The translations under genes were made by a program, and so were the position numbers. The notes beneath the pieces are model-generated. The model was not told where the DNA came from and did not search any database. It saw only the letters and a program-made list of their open reading frames with translations. From positions 137,108,101 through 137,172,100 of the forward strand of contig OX465283.1 of the NCBI GenBank assembly GCA_949987705.1: a DNA stretch of 64,000 nt, given 5' to 3'. This stretch comes from Thereva unica. Its lineage: Eukaryota; Arthropoda; Insecta; Diptera; Therevidae. Below are positions 12,940 through 24,800 of the stretch, one piece after another; within the stretch, counting starts at the first letter, position 1; every line of letters starts with the position of its first letter.

Positions 12940-13701
12940 ACATATAACAGTGCTACCATAGTCTATCAAAACACTTAAAATCTCTAAAGAAACCAGACCA
13001 GACTCACCGAAACCATGATTCCATGAGGTGCTCTACTAGACAAACAATCGCAGGTCGGTTTAAAACCGAACTGTTTGTCAACTCATCGATTGACTACTTT
13101 TTGCATGTTGAAGAAAAGCTAGATTTACTCAGTAGATTACATCAAAAAAAAAGAAGAATAAAAAGCAAGCCCATGATTCTATAAACCATGTCCACTACTT
13201 GAGTAAGTAGAAACTAGTGCTGCTGCCCAATAAAAACCAAGATGAAGAAACTATCAATGATGGATTAAAACCATCTTATCGAGGATAGTAGATAATAAAC
13301 GTGAACACTCTGAAAAAGGTTAAATGAAGGCAGATAAAAATCGACAATATTGAGACACGTTTTGATCTGTTATTTATAAAAAAACATGAATAGAACTATC
13401 GACAATTAAATACAGCAGTCTCTAACAGAAGTAGAAAATAAAATAAAAAAAAATAAAAGAGATGACAAAGCAGAAGGTCCGGCTAAAAGATCAAATAACA
13501 AAATACTTTGTAGCACCCCTTACAATCGACTGAAGCTCTGGACCATATAAGACGTAAAAACAGTTGCAGATTCATGTCACACTTGAAGAAACAATCGAAA
13601 ACACCATTGGTTGTAAATATAATACATGTATTGCTAAAATTAACTAACTGAACTTATAACATTTCATTTATAATCTTTTTACATATCTTAAAATAAGCTA
13701 T
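12940..13701. other. J1 scrap followed by unrecognised sequence
   Basis: 12960-13055 repeats the AACCAGACCAGACTCACC...CTACTAGACAAAC stretch seen in J1 at 11390-11470, so it is a small J1 fragment. From 13056 to the end of Sec10 nothing is recognised. No canonical AATAAA was seen just downstream of the Sec10 stop. Confidence 0.5.
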
Positions 13702-16700
13702 TTATATCCTTTGCTCCGCAATTCCTTTAAGAGAATTTGTTATTTTAATCAGCTTATAATCATCACGAAGTTGAATGAAATTAAGAACCGCAGATTTATC
13801 TAGGTAATTCTAAAATAAGAAAAAAAACTTTATTTTCACAAAAATACACCAATTCTTTGTACATACAAGTGTTTCTCCAGTGCATACTTCTTGCAAGTTC
13901 TCAGGCTTAACAAGCAGTAAATTGCATAAAGCATGCAATATTTCAAACAATTGTGTAACCAATGTGCTATTGAGCGTAAGTATACATTTCCTATATTCAT
14001 TAACGTCACATATCGCACACATAGCTCCAGCGGTATTAAATTGAAATGTTTGAAAGTGATCAAATATAACACGATGAAATCTTACACCAAACTCAGTCAT
14101 AATAGACTGAAGATTTTCTCCATCAACGCATTTTTTTATTTGTACAATTATTGGTTGAATAGTTTGAACAACATGAAGACATGCCTAAAAATGTATTTTT
14201 GTTTAAGTAAATATTTTGTGCTGCTAAAGCAAAATAATATTACCGCTGAAGCAACTGTGTTCATAAGGGTATCGGGCTTGAAATCAGTCTTCTTCTGTTC
14301 ACTTTGCAAGTATACTTTAACCCATCCAATAACTGCATTTATTGAACGATCTAATCCAGTATCTAATTTAGTTTCAATGTGTTCTAGCATGAAACGTTTT
14401 TTCTGTAGGCAATCCGAATATTTTTGCGTATTTCTAAACAAACAAACCGTTTAATATTTGATTAATAAATTACACGTTTAATAACTTACGTGACGCACGG
14501 TATTATACTGGCTGCATACAATTTCTCTAATAAATGTACAATCGTATTACTTTTCTGTACAACATCAAAAAAATATATTTGAGGTGAAACTTTATTTTCA
14601 GCAATTGGAATTGCTTGCAGTCCTAAATCTAAAGCATAATCTACATGCTCGTGCATTAAATATCGTAAAAGAATATCGGCAAGCCTTATTACATTTGATG
14701 GTAGTTCAGCTTCCCTAGAAAGAAGCCGGCATCGTTTAAACGATCCTTTTGCTTCTTGTAATAAATTTATAGCAAGCTCTTCAGAAAGGAATGTTTCACC
14801 ACCATAATCTTCAATTTGAACGATGTTTATGTTTGTGCGTGTGCCTATTAAAGCTTGAACATCTCTTCTTAACTCCTGAAAACGTTCGGTTTGTTTCTTT
14901 TGATGCTTTTTACTCTCGTAGTATTTCTTTAATTCCAAACTACATTTTCCATTAAGGCTATGAACTTCTGTTTCAATATAAGTAGCAATATATTTAGAAA
15001 AAATATTTTTAGTCAATTTGGATAACAAATCATCATCCGTTCCTATCATAAATTCTTGAAGTTCTGAAGATAATTTAATAGTCCTTTTAATAAGACAGAG
15101 TTATAGTAATTAAAAAATTAAATAAAGATCGTCTTACCTTGAGTACATATCGTAAAGTGTTCTCAAATATTTATCTTCATCTTTTTTATCTTCAAGCTTC
15201 ATTTGAGTGTATTGATGCAATTTAAGTTGATAAATGTTAAGAATAAACTTAGCCATGACTTGATTGGGGCTAGCAAAAACCTTCTTAATTATTTCATAGT
15301 GATGTCTGCACATAGGGGTGATTCCAATGAATATATCTTTTCCTCCATAAGGTGTCTAAATATCATAAACAAATTATATCGGAAAAAATTAAACTTTGTT
15401 TTATTAATAGTTTACCATTTGACTTTGTTCAATATACGCATCAATGCATTGTGTATATCCTTTAAATTGTGACAATATAGAAGCAATCTTCTTCATTTTC
15501 TCAATATCCTCAGATTTTTGCGCATCCGCAAATTCCTCGATTAAACCTCTTTCAATTTCATCATATTTCTTTTCGATTTTTTTCTTGGCTTCACCGAATT
15601 TTTCAGCTGGCAAATCTTGTGAAATTGCATACAGCTTCTGTATAATATCAGCTGCTTCATACAATTTTGCCTTATCATTAAAAATATCGTTAACAATTGG
15701 TCCAGATATTAGAAACTCTGACATATGATTAAGCAATTTTTGCGCTTCAACAGTTCGACTTCTTGGAGTGTTTACGTTTTCTAATTGTTCTCCCAAATGG
15801 ATGATCTTTCCAGCAACTGAATTGATTTTTTCGTCTAATTGATGAAACCATTCAACAGATGTCTGAAATAAAAAAAAATGTAATTGTAATATCTTATCTA
15901 TAAAAAAGCTCCAATATATACTACTGTATACTACTTACCCGTACTGGGATTCCAGACTTACAACTACAAGAGGTCGAGGATTGAAAAACTATATAGACAA
16001 TTTAAAACTTGCCACTCTATCACCAGGAGAACCCATGTACTGGCCATCAGACATTAATAAAACACCCGATCTCTTCGATTTTTTAATCTCTAAAAGTACT
16101 GCTCGTCTTTATTAGAGTATATAATTACTACTTCGATGGGGCATCCGACCCACTCATCAATCAGAGGAACTTATATCACAATTATAATCAATTCAAAACA
16201 TCATCCAGAACAGTATACAGTAAAAACAGGCTGGATTGAGTTCAAATTTCCTCCAATAAAATATAAAAAGCAGGATGGTGCTCGAGTATAAACCAACAGA
16301 AGACCCAGTCAATAATGAAATTTAAATTCAGAATGGGAAAGGAGGAAAGTGGTCGACCTGCCGAATTGACCAAAATCGAGAAACCGAAAAAACTAGGCAA
16401 GAAACTGCATGGATATACGAACTAACCATTTACGAAATTATGCTACTGCATCCAGGGGCCGTATTTGGTTTCTCGAGTCGATTGATCGACTCGAAAAAAA
16501 AGCTTCTCGATTTTCTTTAAGTTTCATATTTGGTTTCACGACCAAATCGACAGCTAAGCGCAGCCATACAAAACCATCAAATTGGGTGGTATTAGTCCAA
16601 GGCAGCAAATAACGTATATTTAATTAAAATAGAAATTGTTAAAAGTTTATTGCATGCATAAATTGAGCTTTTTAATAATCGTCAAACGTCTTTATCGACA

Positions 16701-19700
16701 CGTAAAGAGACGATATCGTGTCGCCAAATGCCAATTTTTATTTATCGACAGACGACAATGTCGACTCGAGAAACCAAATACGGCCCCAGGTCAGCCGATG
16801 GGCCAGTGCTGGGGACCAAGGATGCTGGTGTGAATTGGGTTACTAGCCGGAATAATGCTACCGCATCCGAACTACCTGGGGTCCACAATCAGCGAAGAAA
16901 ACGATGAACCGATAGACGTACAATAAAGAATAAACGCCGCGAACAGAACATACTTCTCCCTACTGCCAGTAATGAAATCCAGAGACATCCACAGAAAAAC
17001 CAAAATAAGAATCTACAAAACCATCATACGTACAGTAGCTTATGAATGTGAAGCATGGAGTATCTCCCACAAATTCGCAGACAAGATGTATATATTTGAG
17101 AGGAAGGTTCTCCGAAGGATATACGGCCCAATCAATGAAGACAATGCATGGAGAATACGCTACAATCACGAATTGTACGACTTATACAAAGAGTGTAAAC
17201 TTTCGACCCATGCCAAGCTACTACGTTTACGTAGGGCCGATCATGTCCAAAGAATGGATGACCCAAGGATACCAAAAAAAGCCCTGTATCTACTACCAGA
17301 TGGCAGAAGACCAGTTGGCAAACCACGGTTAAGGTGGGAAGACAATGTTAAGGCCGATGCAGCAAAACTGCTCAGCACAAGAAACTGGAGACAATCTGCG
17401 GAGACGTCTGGAGCAAGAAGCTGATGGAGGCCAAGGCTCGAATTTGGCTGTAGTGCCATCGAAGAAGAAGAAACACGGATATTGAATTCGCATGGAATGT
17501 ACGACGGGACATCACGTCGATCAAAACAAAATCATAGCAATGGAATTATCGAAATGCAAAATATCAATTGATCTATCGGAACTACGACTTACTGGATACG
17601 GGACATTGACGATTGTCCCGCGAACAGACCACAGTGAGAAACTATAGCCCGGCGTCGGGTGTATGTTCGATCGACGGGCTACCAGAAGCGTTATCGCATT
17701 CCAACCGATATCCGAACATTTGGTCCAGCTCGAACGCTTCAATAAGTCCATATTGTAGGAATTGTTAGATTTTACAAGCACCTTTTTGAGCGCTAGAACC
17801 CGGTGCGGTGCTCTCGTTGGATTCCGGTCTTTATATAGCGTTAACTTCGTCTTTCGATGTATTGCTCGATATTTCAGCTATTGGGGGAGCCCCGCTCGGC
17901 CCGCCAGCTAACGGATCAAAGAAGAAGAAGGGCAAAAGGTTGTTCTGTGGGAAAAACTTAAACTTTTGGGGTTTTTAGAGTATGCAAAAGGCGGTTTAGT
18001 TGCCAAATCCGCTTTTGGGTTCTAGTAAGGGCCAAAGCTGATTATATAGAAACAATTTGCCTTTAGGGATTTAAGTTTGAGCAGAAGATGGTTTTGTGCC
18101 CAAATTTACTTTTGGGGGTTAAGTAAGAGCAACAGATGGTTCTGTGGAGAAAATTATCCTATTAGGGATTTGGATTGCGCAAAGGTGGGTTTGTTACCAA
18201 ATTCACTTTTGGGGTTTTAGTTAGGACAAAAGCTGGTTCTGTATGCAAAATATGCCTATATACGATAGGGTGTATTGCTGAAACTGACAAAACGCCCGGC
18301 GGTGGATAGGTCTTGATGTTATATGACTTCGGAAACACCGACTGCGGAAGACAGTGCCACATGCGAGTTGTTCTATTTATAAAGGAACTACGAAAACGTA
18401 ATGTGCGCGAAGAGGAAGGCTGTAACGTATGGGGATAAGCCGAGTTCGCTAGTCTTGCGTTGCGGGAAAAAAGTGGCCGTGTAAGCAGGAGGTTTCTAAT
18501 TTCAGTGGAACAGTCGCTATGGTAATAGCGGTAAAATTTGCTAAGGGCTGCTACATTCCTGCTGCGATTTGGAATATGTGATTATTCCATTGCAGAGAGA
18601 TGGGTCAGCCATTACATTCTTTTTGCCCACTGAAATAGAGGGACGGGTGGAGGAAGTTTTTGTAGAGATAAGACAGTACTTTGTTTTGGTTGCGTTGAAT
18701 TCGACACGATTCTTGAGGCCCCATGCAAGAATGAGTTCAATGTCCGGCTTAAATAAACACAAATTGGAGTGAAACGCCAATGATATTGAGTGGTAATTTT
18801 AATGTAAATTTCGCCAAGCCAGAAGCACAACCACTAATGGACTTCTTGGATAATAAATTCAAACTGAAGCTGAATAATGATAAAATAATAGCAACAAGAT
18901 CTGGAATTCCGATTGACGCTGTATGATGGAAATGTTTGGATCAGTTAAATCACGCACTTTCATATCCTACTTTAGTTATCACAAATCCGTCATTTCAGTT
19001 TTTGATTTTGAACGAATAAATATATAGTTTATACATATAAATGAATATAGGTTAACTCTTCGTTTTCCCTACAAAAGTTTCACTTCCAACGTGCGTGGCG
19101 ACCACACATTCACTGTTTTTGTGATATCCAAACCAAACGGTAATTAAAGAGATAAGGTCCCACAAGTCCAAGTCAAAATTTGTCTGGAACTCCCAACGTG
19201 CCCTTTTTTTTTTTTATGTGATAGACTAGAGGCTTAGGGAGAGCCCCTTTATACTGTTCGACAATCTATTTTTCCGTATAGAATGTCGAACAGCAGCTCT
19301 AGCCGGAAGATAGAGAGTAGAAAGAGACAGAGAAGTAGGAAGGAGCTGCCACAACCTAGCCGCGATATTTTATTCCACCTACTTCCAACCATTTCACGAC
19401 TCTGGCATCGGAGCATTTGAGAAACAACTCGCTGGAGTGTTATGCCTCCTGAAACGAGTTGAATCTCATCAGCCAACCGATAACATGCGCTTGGTGGAGC
19501 GGGGAAAGACTAGCGAAGGCTATGACAGGAGGAATCAGGAATGTAAAGAGGGAAGAAGAAAGAAGGGAAGTTATGTGGGTGGGAAAGTGGAAAAGGCGAA
19601 GGACCGTGGGGCTGGCCGGGATTCGAACCCGGGACCTCTGGGATAGTAGTCAGGCGCCTTACCTCTAGACCACCGAGGCCCTTGGGAGCGAATTGGGTGT

Positions 19701-21053
19701 TCTCAGTCAAGTCACCATTGTTTGGGTCCTGAGTCATCGGAAGAGGCAAAGAAAAGGCTATACTGGGCTGTGACATTCAGTTCGAAACCGGATATTGGGG
19801 CACCCACTATTTTGATGAAAAGGACCTTGACGGACGGACTTTGATTAGGCCCGGGCCTGGATTGGCCAACTCTAAGCGGTTCCTTTCTGTGCCATCTTTT
19901 AACGCGACCAAGCAATTGTTGGGGCGCAGTAGGAAGGATGGCAGAACACTTGGCTTGATTACCGGGCACTCCGCCCTAAATTGAAATTTGAAAACCAAAG
20001 AATTTAATCTGCAGGCTTCACTTGGAGGAAGACGAATCTGCCTTTCATTCTCTCTGTAAGTATATAATGGGTATACCGAGTACAATACAATCAATCCTAT
20101 TAGCCGTTCAGAACTAAAACTGCGTCGGCTGCTATGTTTTAACATACAAAGCAAAACCCTAATATTGCTTGAACTGACCCACAGGGCAAGTTTCTTAGTC
20201 ATATCTTAAAGGAAAAAGAAATTCTGTACTCCCAGTTTTACTCACGCCCATTCAATATTAATACAAGAAAACCCACTAATAAAATAAAGGACGTGTCTAG
20301 GGAGACACGAAACGGAGATCTAACGGAGATATAACGGAGATCTAACGGAGATATAACGGAGATCTAACGGAGATGCAACGGAGACGTAAATAAGCTACTG
20401 TTTCCCCTTTACAGCTCCGTTAAATCTAAAATCGTGTTTAATTACTATGAGTCTGTTCAAGATTTCTGCTATAGCAGCTTGTCATGCTTTTCCTGTTCAA
20501 AACAGCAAAAGAGCTGCTAACGAAGCTGCTATTTTTGTGTTCAAGATTCGAGAAGAGCTGCACGGAGCTGTAAAGGGGAAACAGTAGCTTATTTACGTCT
20601 CCGTTGCATCTCCGTTAGATCTCCGTTATATCTCCGTTAGATCTCCGTTTCGTGTCTCCCTAGACACGTCCTAAAATAAAACCCCACTAATTATCTTTAC
20701 AGAAAAGAAAATCATACTATCAACATACTTGATGTCTTTCCTGCAACTTGCTTATATTTTTAGCGTGTACGTTCTGTTCATCTTTCAACGCTTCCTCCAA
20801 ACGTTCACACTTTCTTTGTTGTTTTTCTTGTAGAATCCTCAAATCTTTAATGGTTTGCACAAAAGTTTCATGCAAAACATCTGGAGCAAATTGATCAGAT
20901 CCTCCTACTTCATTATGGGCTCGCCAAGTAAGACGCTCAATAAATTCACCAACATTGAAAGGCTCCTGAAATGTTGCATTTATATATAAATCGTTTATGG
21001 ATATAGTACACTAAAAATACTTGTTCGAGCTCTTCCATATACTGGGACATCAT
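13702..21053 (-). CDS. Sec10: Exocyst complex component Sec10 (EXOC5), complete, 8 exons
   Basis: Exons, in coding order: 21053-21021, 20965-20729, 15862-15416, 15355-15138, 15083-14490, 14433-14244, 14184-13867, 13809-13702. All borders are GT/AG and phases agree, giving 714 aa, close to the roughly 710 aa of animal Sec10. Recognisable blocks, in order: EPFNVGEFIERLTWR near the N-terminus; a coiled-coil stretch (about 55-90); LGEQLENVNTPRSR; EAADIIQKLYAISQ; FKGYTQCIDAYIEQ; YYESKKHQKKQ; GETFLSEELAINLL; YFFDVVQKSNTI; KLDTGLDRSINAVIG; EQKKTDFKP; EFGVRFHRVIFDHFQ; ILHALCNLL; LNFIQLRDDYKL. Sec10 is a subunit of the octameric exocyst that tethers secretory vesicles to the plasma membrane. The first of two consecutive ATGs is taken as start. 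Introns 3-7 are 53-60 bp, whereas intron 2 (20728-15863) is 4.9 kb and packed with transposons. The gene is head to head with Rab1. Confidence 0.97.
15945..16300 (+). mobile_element. LINE endonuclease fragment (Jockey-type)
   Basis: The plus strand reads RGRGLKNYIDN, LATLSPGEPMYWPSDIN and KTPDLFDFLI, then, after a break, DGASDP. This matches the C-terminal half of a Jockey-type endonuclease (TYWPSD..K.PDLLDFF, then SDH). It is short and frameshifted and lies inside Sec10 intron 2. Confidence 0.7.
16455..16787. repeat. 333-bp element with terminal inverted repeats GGGGCCGTATTTGGTTTCTC
   Basis: The left end GGGGCCGTATTTGGTTTCTC (16455) is matched in reverse at the right end GAGAAACCAAATACGGCCCC (16787), and both continue through CGAGTCGA. 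Internally there are further GTCGA/TCGAC words and no coding capacity. This fits a MITE. A partial relative lies at 12790-12912. No clear target duplication was seen. Confidence 0.75.
16870..17475 (+). mobile_element. LINE 3' end (RT C-terminus) with GAA-rich tail
   Basis: The frame 16972-17424 contains KTIIRTVAYECEAWSI, FERKVLRRIYGP, RLRRADHVQRMDDPRIPK and a GRRPVGKPRLRWEDNV block. This is the standard ending of RTE-like reverse-transcriptase proteins. The copy ends in a GAAGAAGAAGAAAC tail at about 17461-17474, as expected for target-primed insertion. The start is truncated. It lies in Sec10 intron 2. Confidence 0.78.
17780..17935 (+). mobile_element. RTE group A 3' terminus
   Basis: The string GCCCGCTCGGCCCGCCAGCT, then AACGGATCAAAGAAGAAGAAG, repeats the end of the RTE-A copy at 33280-33330 (GTCAGCTAACGGATCAAAG). 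Only the 3' end survives. The open frame on the opposite strand (17781-17521) just to the left is not recognised. Confidence 0.65.
17936..18255. repeat. Diverged tandem repeat, unit about 55-63 bp
   Basis: About six diverged units can be followed. Each carries a core like GGTTCTGTGG, then CCAAATT-ACTTTTGGGG and GTAAGG-CAAAAG. Spacing and sequence vary by tens of percent, so this is an old minisatellite. It lies in Sec10 intron 2. Confidence 0.65.
18270..18840 (-). mobile_element. Internally deleted J1 LINE copy
   Basis: On the minus strand 18780-18541 reads DIELILAWGLKNRVEFNATK (the thumb after the catalytic box). 18362-18290 reads LPQSVFPKSYNIKTY, equivalent to LSQSVFPSSYKIQEF in the longer J1 copy at about 10640. 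The intervening RT sequence is shortened. It is dead and lies in Sec10 intron 2. Confidence 0.72.
19205..19680 (-). mobile_element. tRNA-headed SINE, copy 1
   Basis: On the minus strand the element begins at 19680 with a tRNA-like head (GGCCTCGGTGGTCTAGAGGT; perfect B box GGTTCGAATCC at about 19626-19616). A body of about 350 bases follows, and it ends in CTATCACATAAAAAAA at 19205. The anticodon arm is degenerate, so it is not a tRNA gene. Copies 2 and 3 (27059-27543 and 32696-33137) are collinear. It lies in Sec10 intron 2. Confidence 0.88.
20280..20680. mobile_element. Foldback-like element with 9-bp target duplication
   Basis: The element is 20289-20671. It begins GGACGTGTCTAGGGAGACAC and ends in the exact reverse complement. 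The arms are about 110-130 bp and made largely of short tandem units AACGGAGATCT / AACGGAGATAT. The left arm has one more about 22-24 bp dimer than the right. The arms continue inward as ACGTAAATAAGCTACTGTTTC. The 9-bp direct repeat TAAAATAAA flanks it at 20280-20288 and 20672-20680. Long repeat-built arms and a 9-bp duplication are the known features of foldback (FB) elements of flies. The interior of about 130 bp is non-coding. It lies only 48 bases from the end of Sec10 exon 2. Confidence 0.85.
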
Positions 21054-21855
21054 CTTGAATTATGAATTGAGAAGGAATTCGCTAGTTTAGAAAATATCAA
21101 CCAGCCTACACACCTACAAATATTTATCTTTTTAATGAACTGTCAGATCAGCGTCAAACGTAAAAAAACTTTTTTACTTTACAGTGTACAGAAAAATTAC
21201 TTAAATTCTTGTAATTTAATTAATTTTAAAACTTTATTGTTATTAAAATTAATAATTATACAAGCTGGTGATTTAAGTGCTTCGTCACATCACACATATG
21301 TAAATCAAGAGTATTAGTTATTGTTATAAATTTAGCATATTTTTTAATATGCTCCATTAAAAGTTAACTGTTGTGTAAACTTGTTAGCCACAAACAAGTA
21401 TTAATATATTTAAAGAAAACTATTCAAGTTTCAACTAAAGAAAATTTTAATTAAATTTAGGATAAGTCCTTATATAATTTATGATAACTTTTTTAAAACT
21501 AAATAACATCTTATGAGAATAAGCCTTAACTTTATTTGTTACCAATGTTTCTAACCCATTGTCCGTGACTTTAGCGCCACTTGGCAGTTTTTTTGGTGTG
21601 TGTCTTAACTACCTTACGTCAATCACAAAGTACGGAAAATACAGTCAGAGAGGTGGTCGCCATTGTTCTTTTAGTTAAAATTTTCAAGAAAGAAAACTCA
21701 TTGTGTGCAATTTAGCGATTGAATTTGCTTGTCCAAATAGTGGAATTAATTAATCAGCATTCAATACAATTAAGTGCGTGTGAAATACCTGTAGTACAAG
21801 CGTGAAATCTTAGAAAATATAAAGAAACAGGGGAAGAAAGAAAATTTCATCCGAG
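21054..21855. promoter_or_regulatory. Shared divergent promoter region of Sec10 and Rab1
   Basis: The two start codons are 802 bp apart on opposite strands with no element recognised between them. For Rab1 the last about 200 bases before the ATG (from about 21640, near TACAGTCAGAG) look like 5' leader, purine-rich and without stops in evidence. No TATA box is obvious for either gene. A bidirectional promoter is inferred, not shown. Confidence 0.5.
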
Positions 21856-24800
21856 ATGTCTGCTATGAGTCCTGAGTAGTAAGTTCACTTTTTTTCCTAC
21901 TATCAAAAGTTTCTTTGTTATGTGAATTTGAATGTATAATTATAAATTCGGGCAAAATATGATGCGTTGGTGATTAATTTAAAACGCAATAATTACGATT
22001 GATTGCAGGAATTGTTGAGTGACTTCGTCGTATTCATATTTACTCAGAGGTAGGAGCTGAGGGAAGTAGTTGTCGCTGATGACGATGACTCATTTTCCTC
22101 TCTCTTCACCCACCCCTTGACCAATGTGTCAAAATTTTTCTAGTTGGCGCCTGCCCTAAACACCCTCGAGTAAATTAAAATGTTTTGTGTTGCTTTAATT
22201 CGCCATAAGCAGAAATCACAGCTTGAAAATATTGGAGCTCTAGCGCTAAGGCAACTGCACCTGCAAAGACCAACCATGAATGTTTTTTTCTTTAAGTAGC
22301 TGCCTGGTGATTTAGTAAAATGGGCGTGAAGCAAATGTAGAGAAAATATTTACTCTATAAAAATTCATCAAGGCAAATATTTTTGCCACAAGTTAATATA
22401 TTATTAAATCGGAAATCTAAAGAAACGAAATAATTCTAGATTTCTTATTCAAATTTATGCCCAAATTCCATGATTCACTTGAGACGTAGCAATGTGCGTT
22501 ATCGTGTGCCATTCATTGATAAGAAGTTTCACATTCCAGCTAGAAGCAAAAGTCCAACAGGAGATCAGATCAATTATTTTAATTTTATAATTCGCAGGTA
22601 TTCTTTTAACAAATAAACTGACAGTGCAAATGAAAATTTCATAATCGCTCGTTGAACTCAAGACTATCACAATTCCATGAGTGAATGGTGGAGCTTGAAC
22701 ATCTGTTCCGGTTGGGCGGGGATAAATAAATAAAGTATACCCTGCTGTGCTGTTTAAGAAGAAGCTGGCGACTTTTTTCTTAAGAAAACCATTACAACGT
22801 TGTAAAGTAAAAGAAAGTTTAAATTTCCAGCTTAGAAAAAGGAAAGTAATTTGGTCAAATTGTTTACTAATAGAATGAGCTTTTGATTAAAAATAATTTA
22901 CTTGAGGCAAATGGTAATTGGACAAAATAATCGAGAATAATTAACTAATTACATTGACTTCAAATTGATGTCTGTAATGCCGGAAGAAAAACGTTCTACT
23001 TAATTTTATTACTTCTTCTTAAACGGCTCTACAATCGGGATTCGGTACTAGCCTCTCGCAACTGTTCTCTCCACAGTCCCGATTCTGAGCCGATGTCATC
23101 CAGTTTAGCATCATTAAGCTCTGAGCGTTCTTGTCTACACAATCCTTCCAGCGGATGTCGGGTCTCCCTCGCTGTTTTATTACTTACTAACGAAATATTT
23201 TCAAATTTAAGTTGAACTCTATTAAGGGGTCGTCCATTAATTACGTGGGGCGATTTTTCGACCCCCCACTCTCCCTTGGTGAGAGGTCGTATGGTTTGGC
23301 TCGACTCCCTTCCCCTCTAAAATCACGTGAGATTGAATTTAAAAAATCTAGTAATAAATCTAGTACTAGATAATTATAGATGACTGATAATTCGAACTCC
23401 AACTTGTCCATCCTCTATTCTACTCGATTTTTCCGCTTGTAGTGGACGCACGACTACCAAAATTTGAACACTCATACTCAACAAGAATTTCATTACGCTA
23501 AAATTCGGCGAGGGCTCTTCTTGTAGTTCTATATTGTTAGAGCTTTTTCACGGGTTAGAGTTACTTATCTCGTACGCAGCATTTGTCGAGTCGCGCATTT
23601 GGCTGGTCGATGGCGACTAAGTAATTGAGGGGCTACTATGCTCCTTTCATTTAGCCATATCTTAAGGCCCCCTTTCACCCACAGATGGACGGCAGATGGA
23701 TCTCCTACAGTTCGTAGTTCCCAACTCGTACATCTTAGAGCTCAAACATAATATTTTCCGACACCCCTCCTCTCACCCACGTGAGATTGGGTGAGATTCG
23801 CCCTTCCCCCGCCCCCACCCAACATCTACACGCCTCACGTAATTAATGGGCGATCCCTAAACTATATTTTCTGCTTTGCTCGATTATTGAATATTAGAAT
23901 CATTGTCAAGAATCATCTGGAATAAACACAATATAAGTTTAAACAATTTTAGTTAGTTTGCAACTTATAAGCATATGTTTCAATATGAACATTTTTGCAT
24001 CCTATGTTGGCTTCTCTCCGCACCTCTCTGTACAAATCAGCATACTTCGAATGGTAAACCATCTCAAAGCAGCCTATTCAACGTCACCAACACTACACCT
24101 TGAATGTTCTCTTTAACGGTTTGGATACAACTTTATTACCGTTTAATATAATTTATTAAGTTTTTTTTGTAGTAAAATTACATTGTTTATATATAAAAGA
24201 TCATTATTTCACCTTTGAATATCAAATAGAAATCACTTCGGCCGACACATATTGAAGATCTGGAATATATCACTGAATATATCAATTATAGCTCATTATC
24301 TCTCATAGGAAACAATTTTCGAAAAATCATCTACAAACGTTTTTTGGAAGATTTTCACGCTCTACAAGTTGTTCCTGTGCCTTATATCGAAATTTTCAAC
24401 CCCTTCCACGTTATTGATAGCATATCAATTTACCGAGTTTACCCGGGAATTTTCCCCACTTTCCATAGGGGTCAGATTTTGACTACAGCGCCTGGACTAA
24501 AAATATATGTAGTTTCAAACTAATCTTCCACGAAACACAATGTTTGGGACAGGATTACATTAATAGATACATCTTATCATTTCCAATGTTCTTTGTTGTG
24601 TTAAGGTTTAAATTAAGATCTGATTAACAGTTTCCTAGTGATGTTTAAAATCGACAAAATATGAAGCAACTACACATAATATACATTATCCTCAAAAGTA
24701 TTACTTCTATAATAGTGATAACCTGTTTAAAATTCTTAGTTTTGTATTTTATTTATTGAAGCGGTTTATTCTACATTTTACTGTGAATAGTTGATTTAAC

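Noticed and set aside
17521..17781. 86-residue minus frame
   Set aside because: Lies between two LINE 3' ends and shows no known motif; probably transposon-derived.
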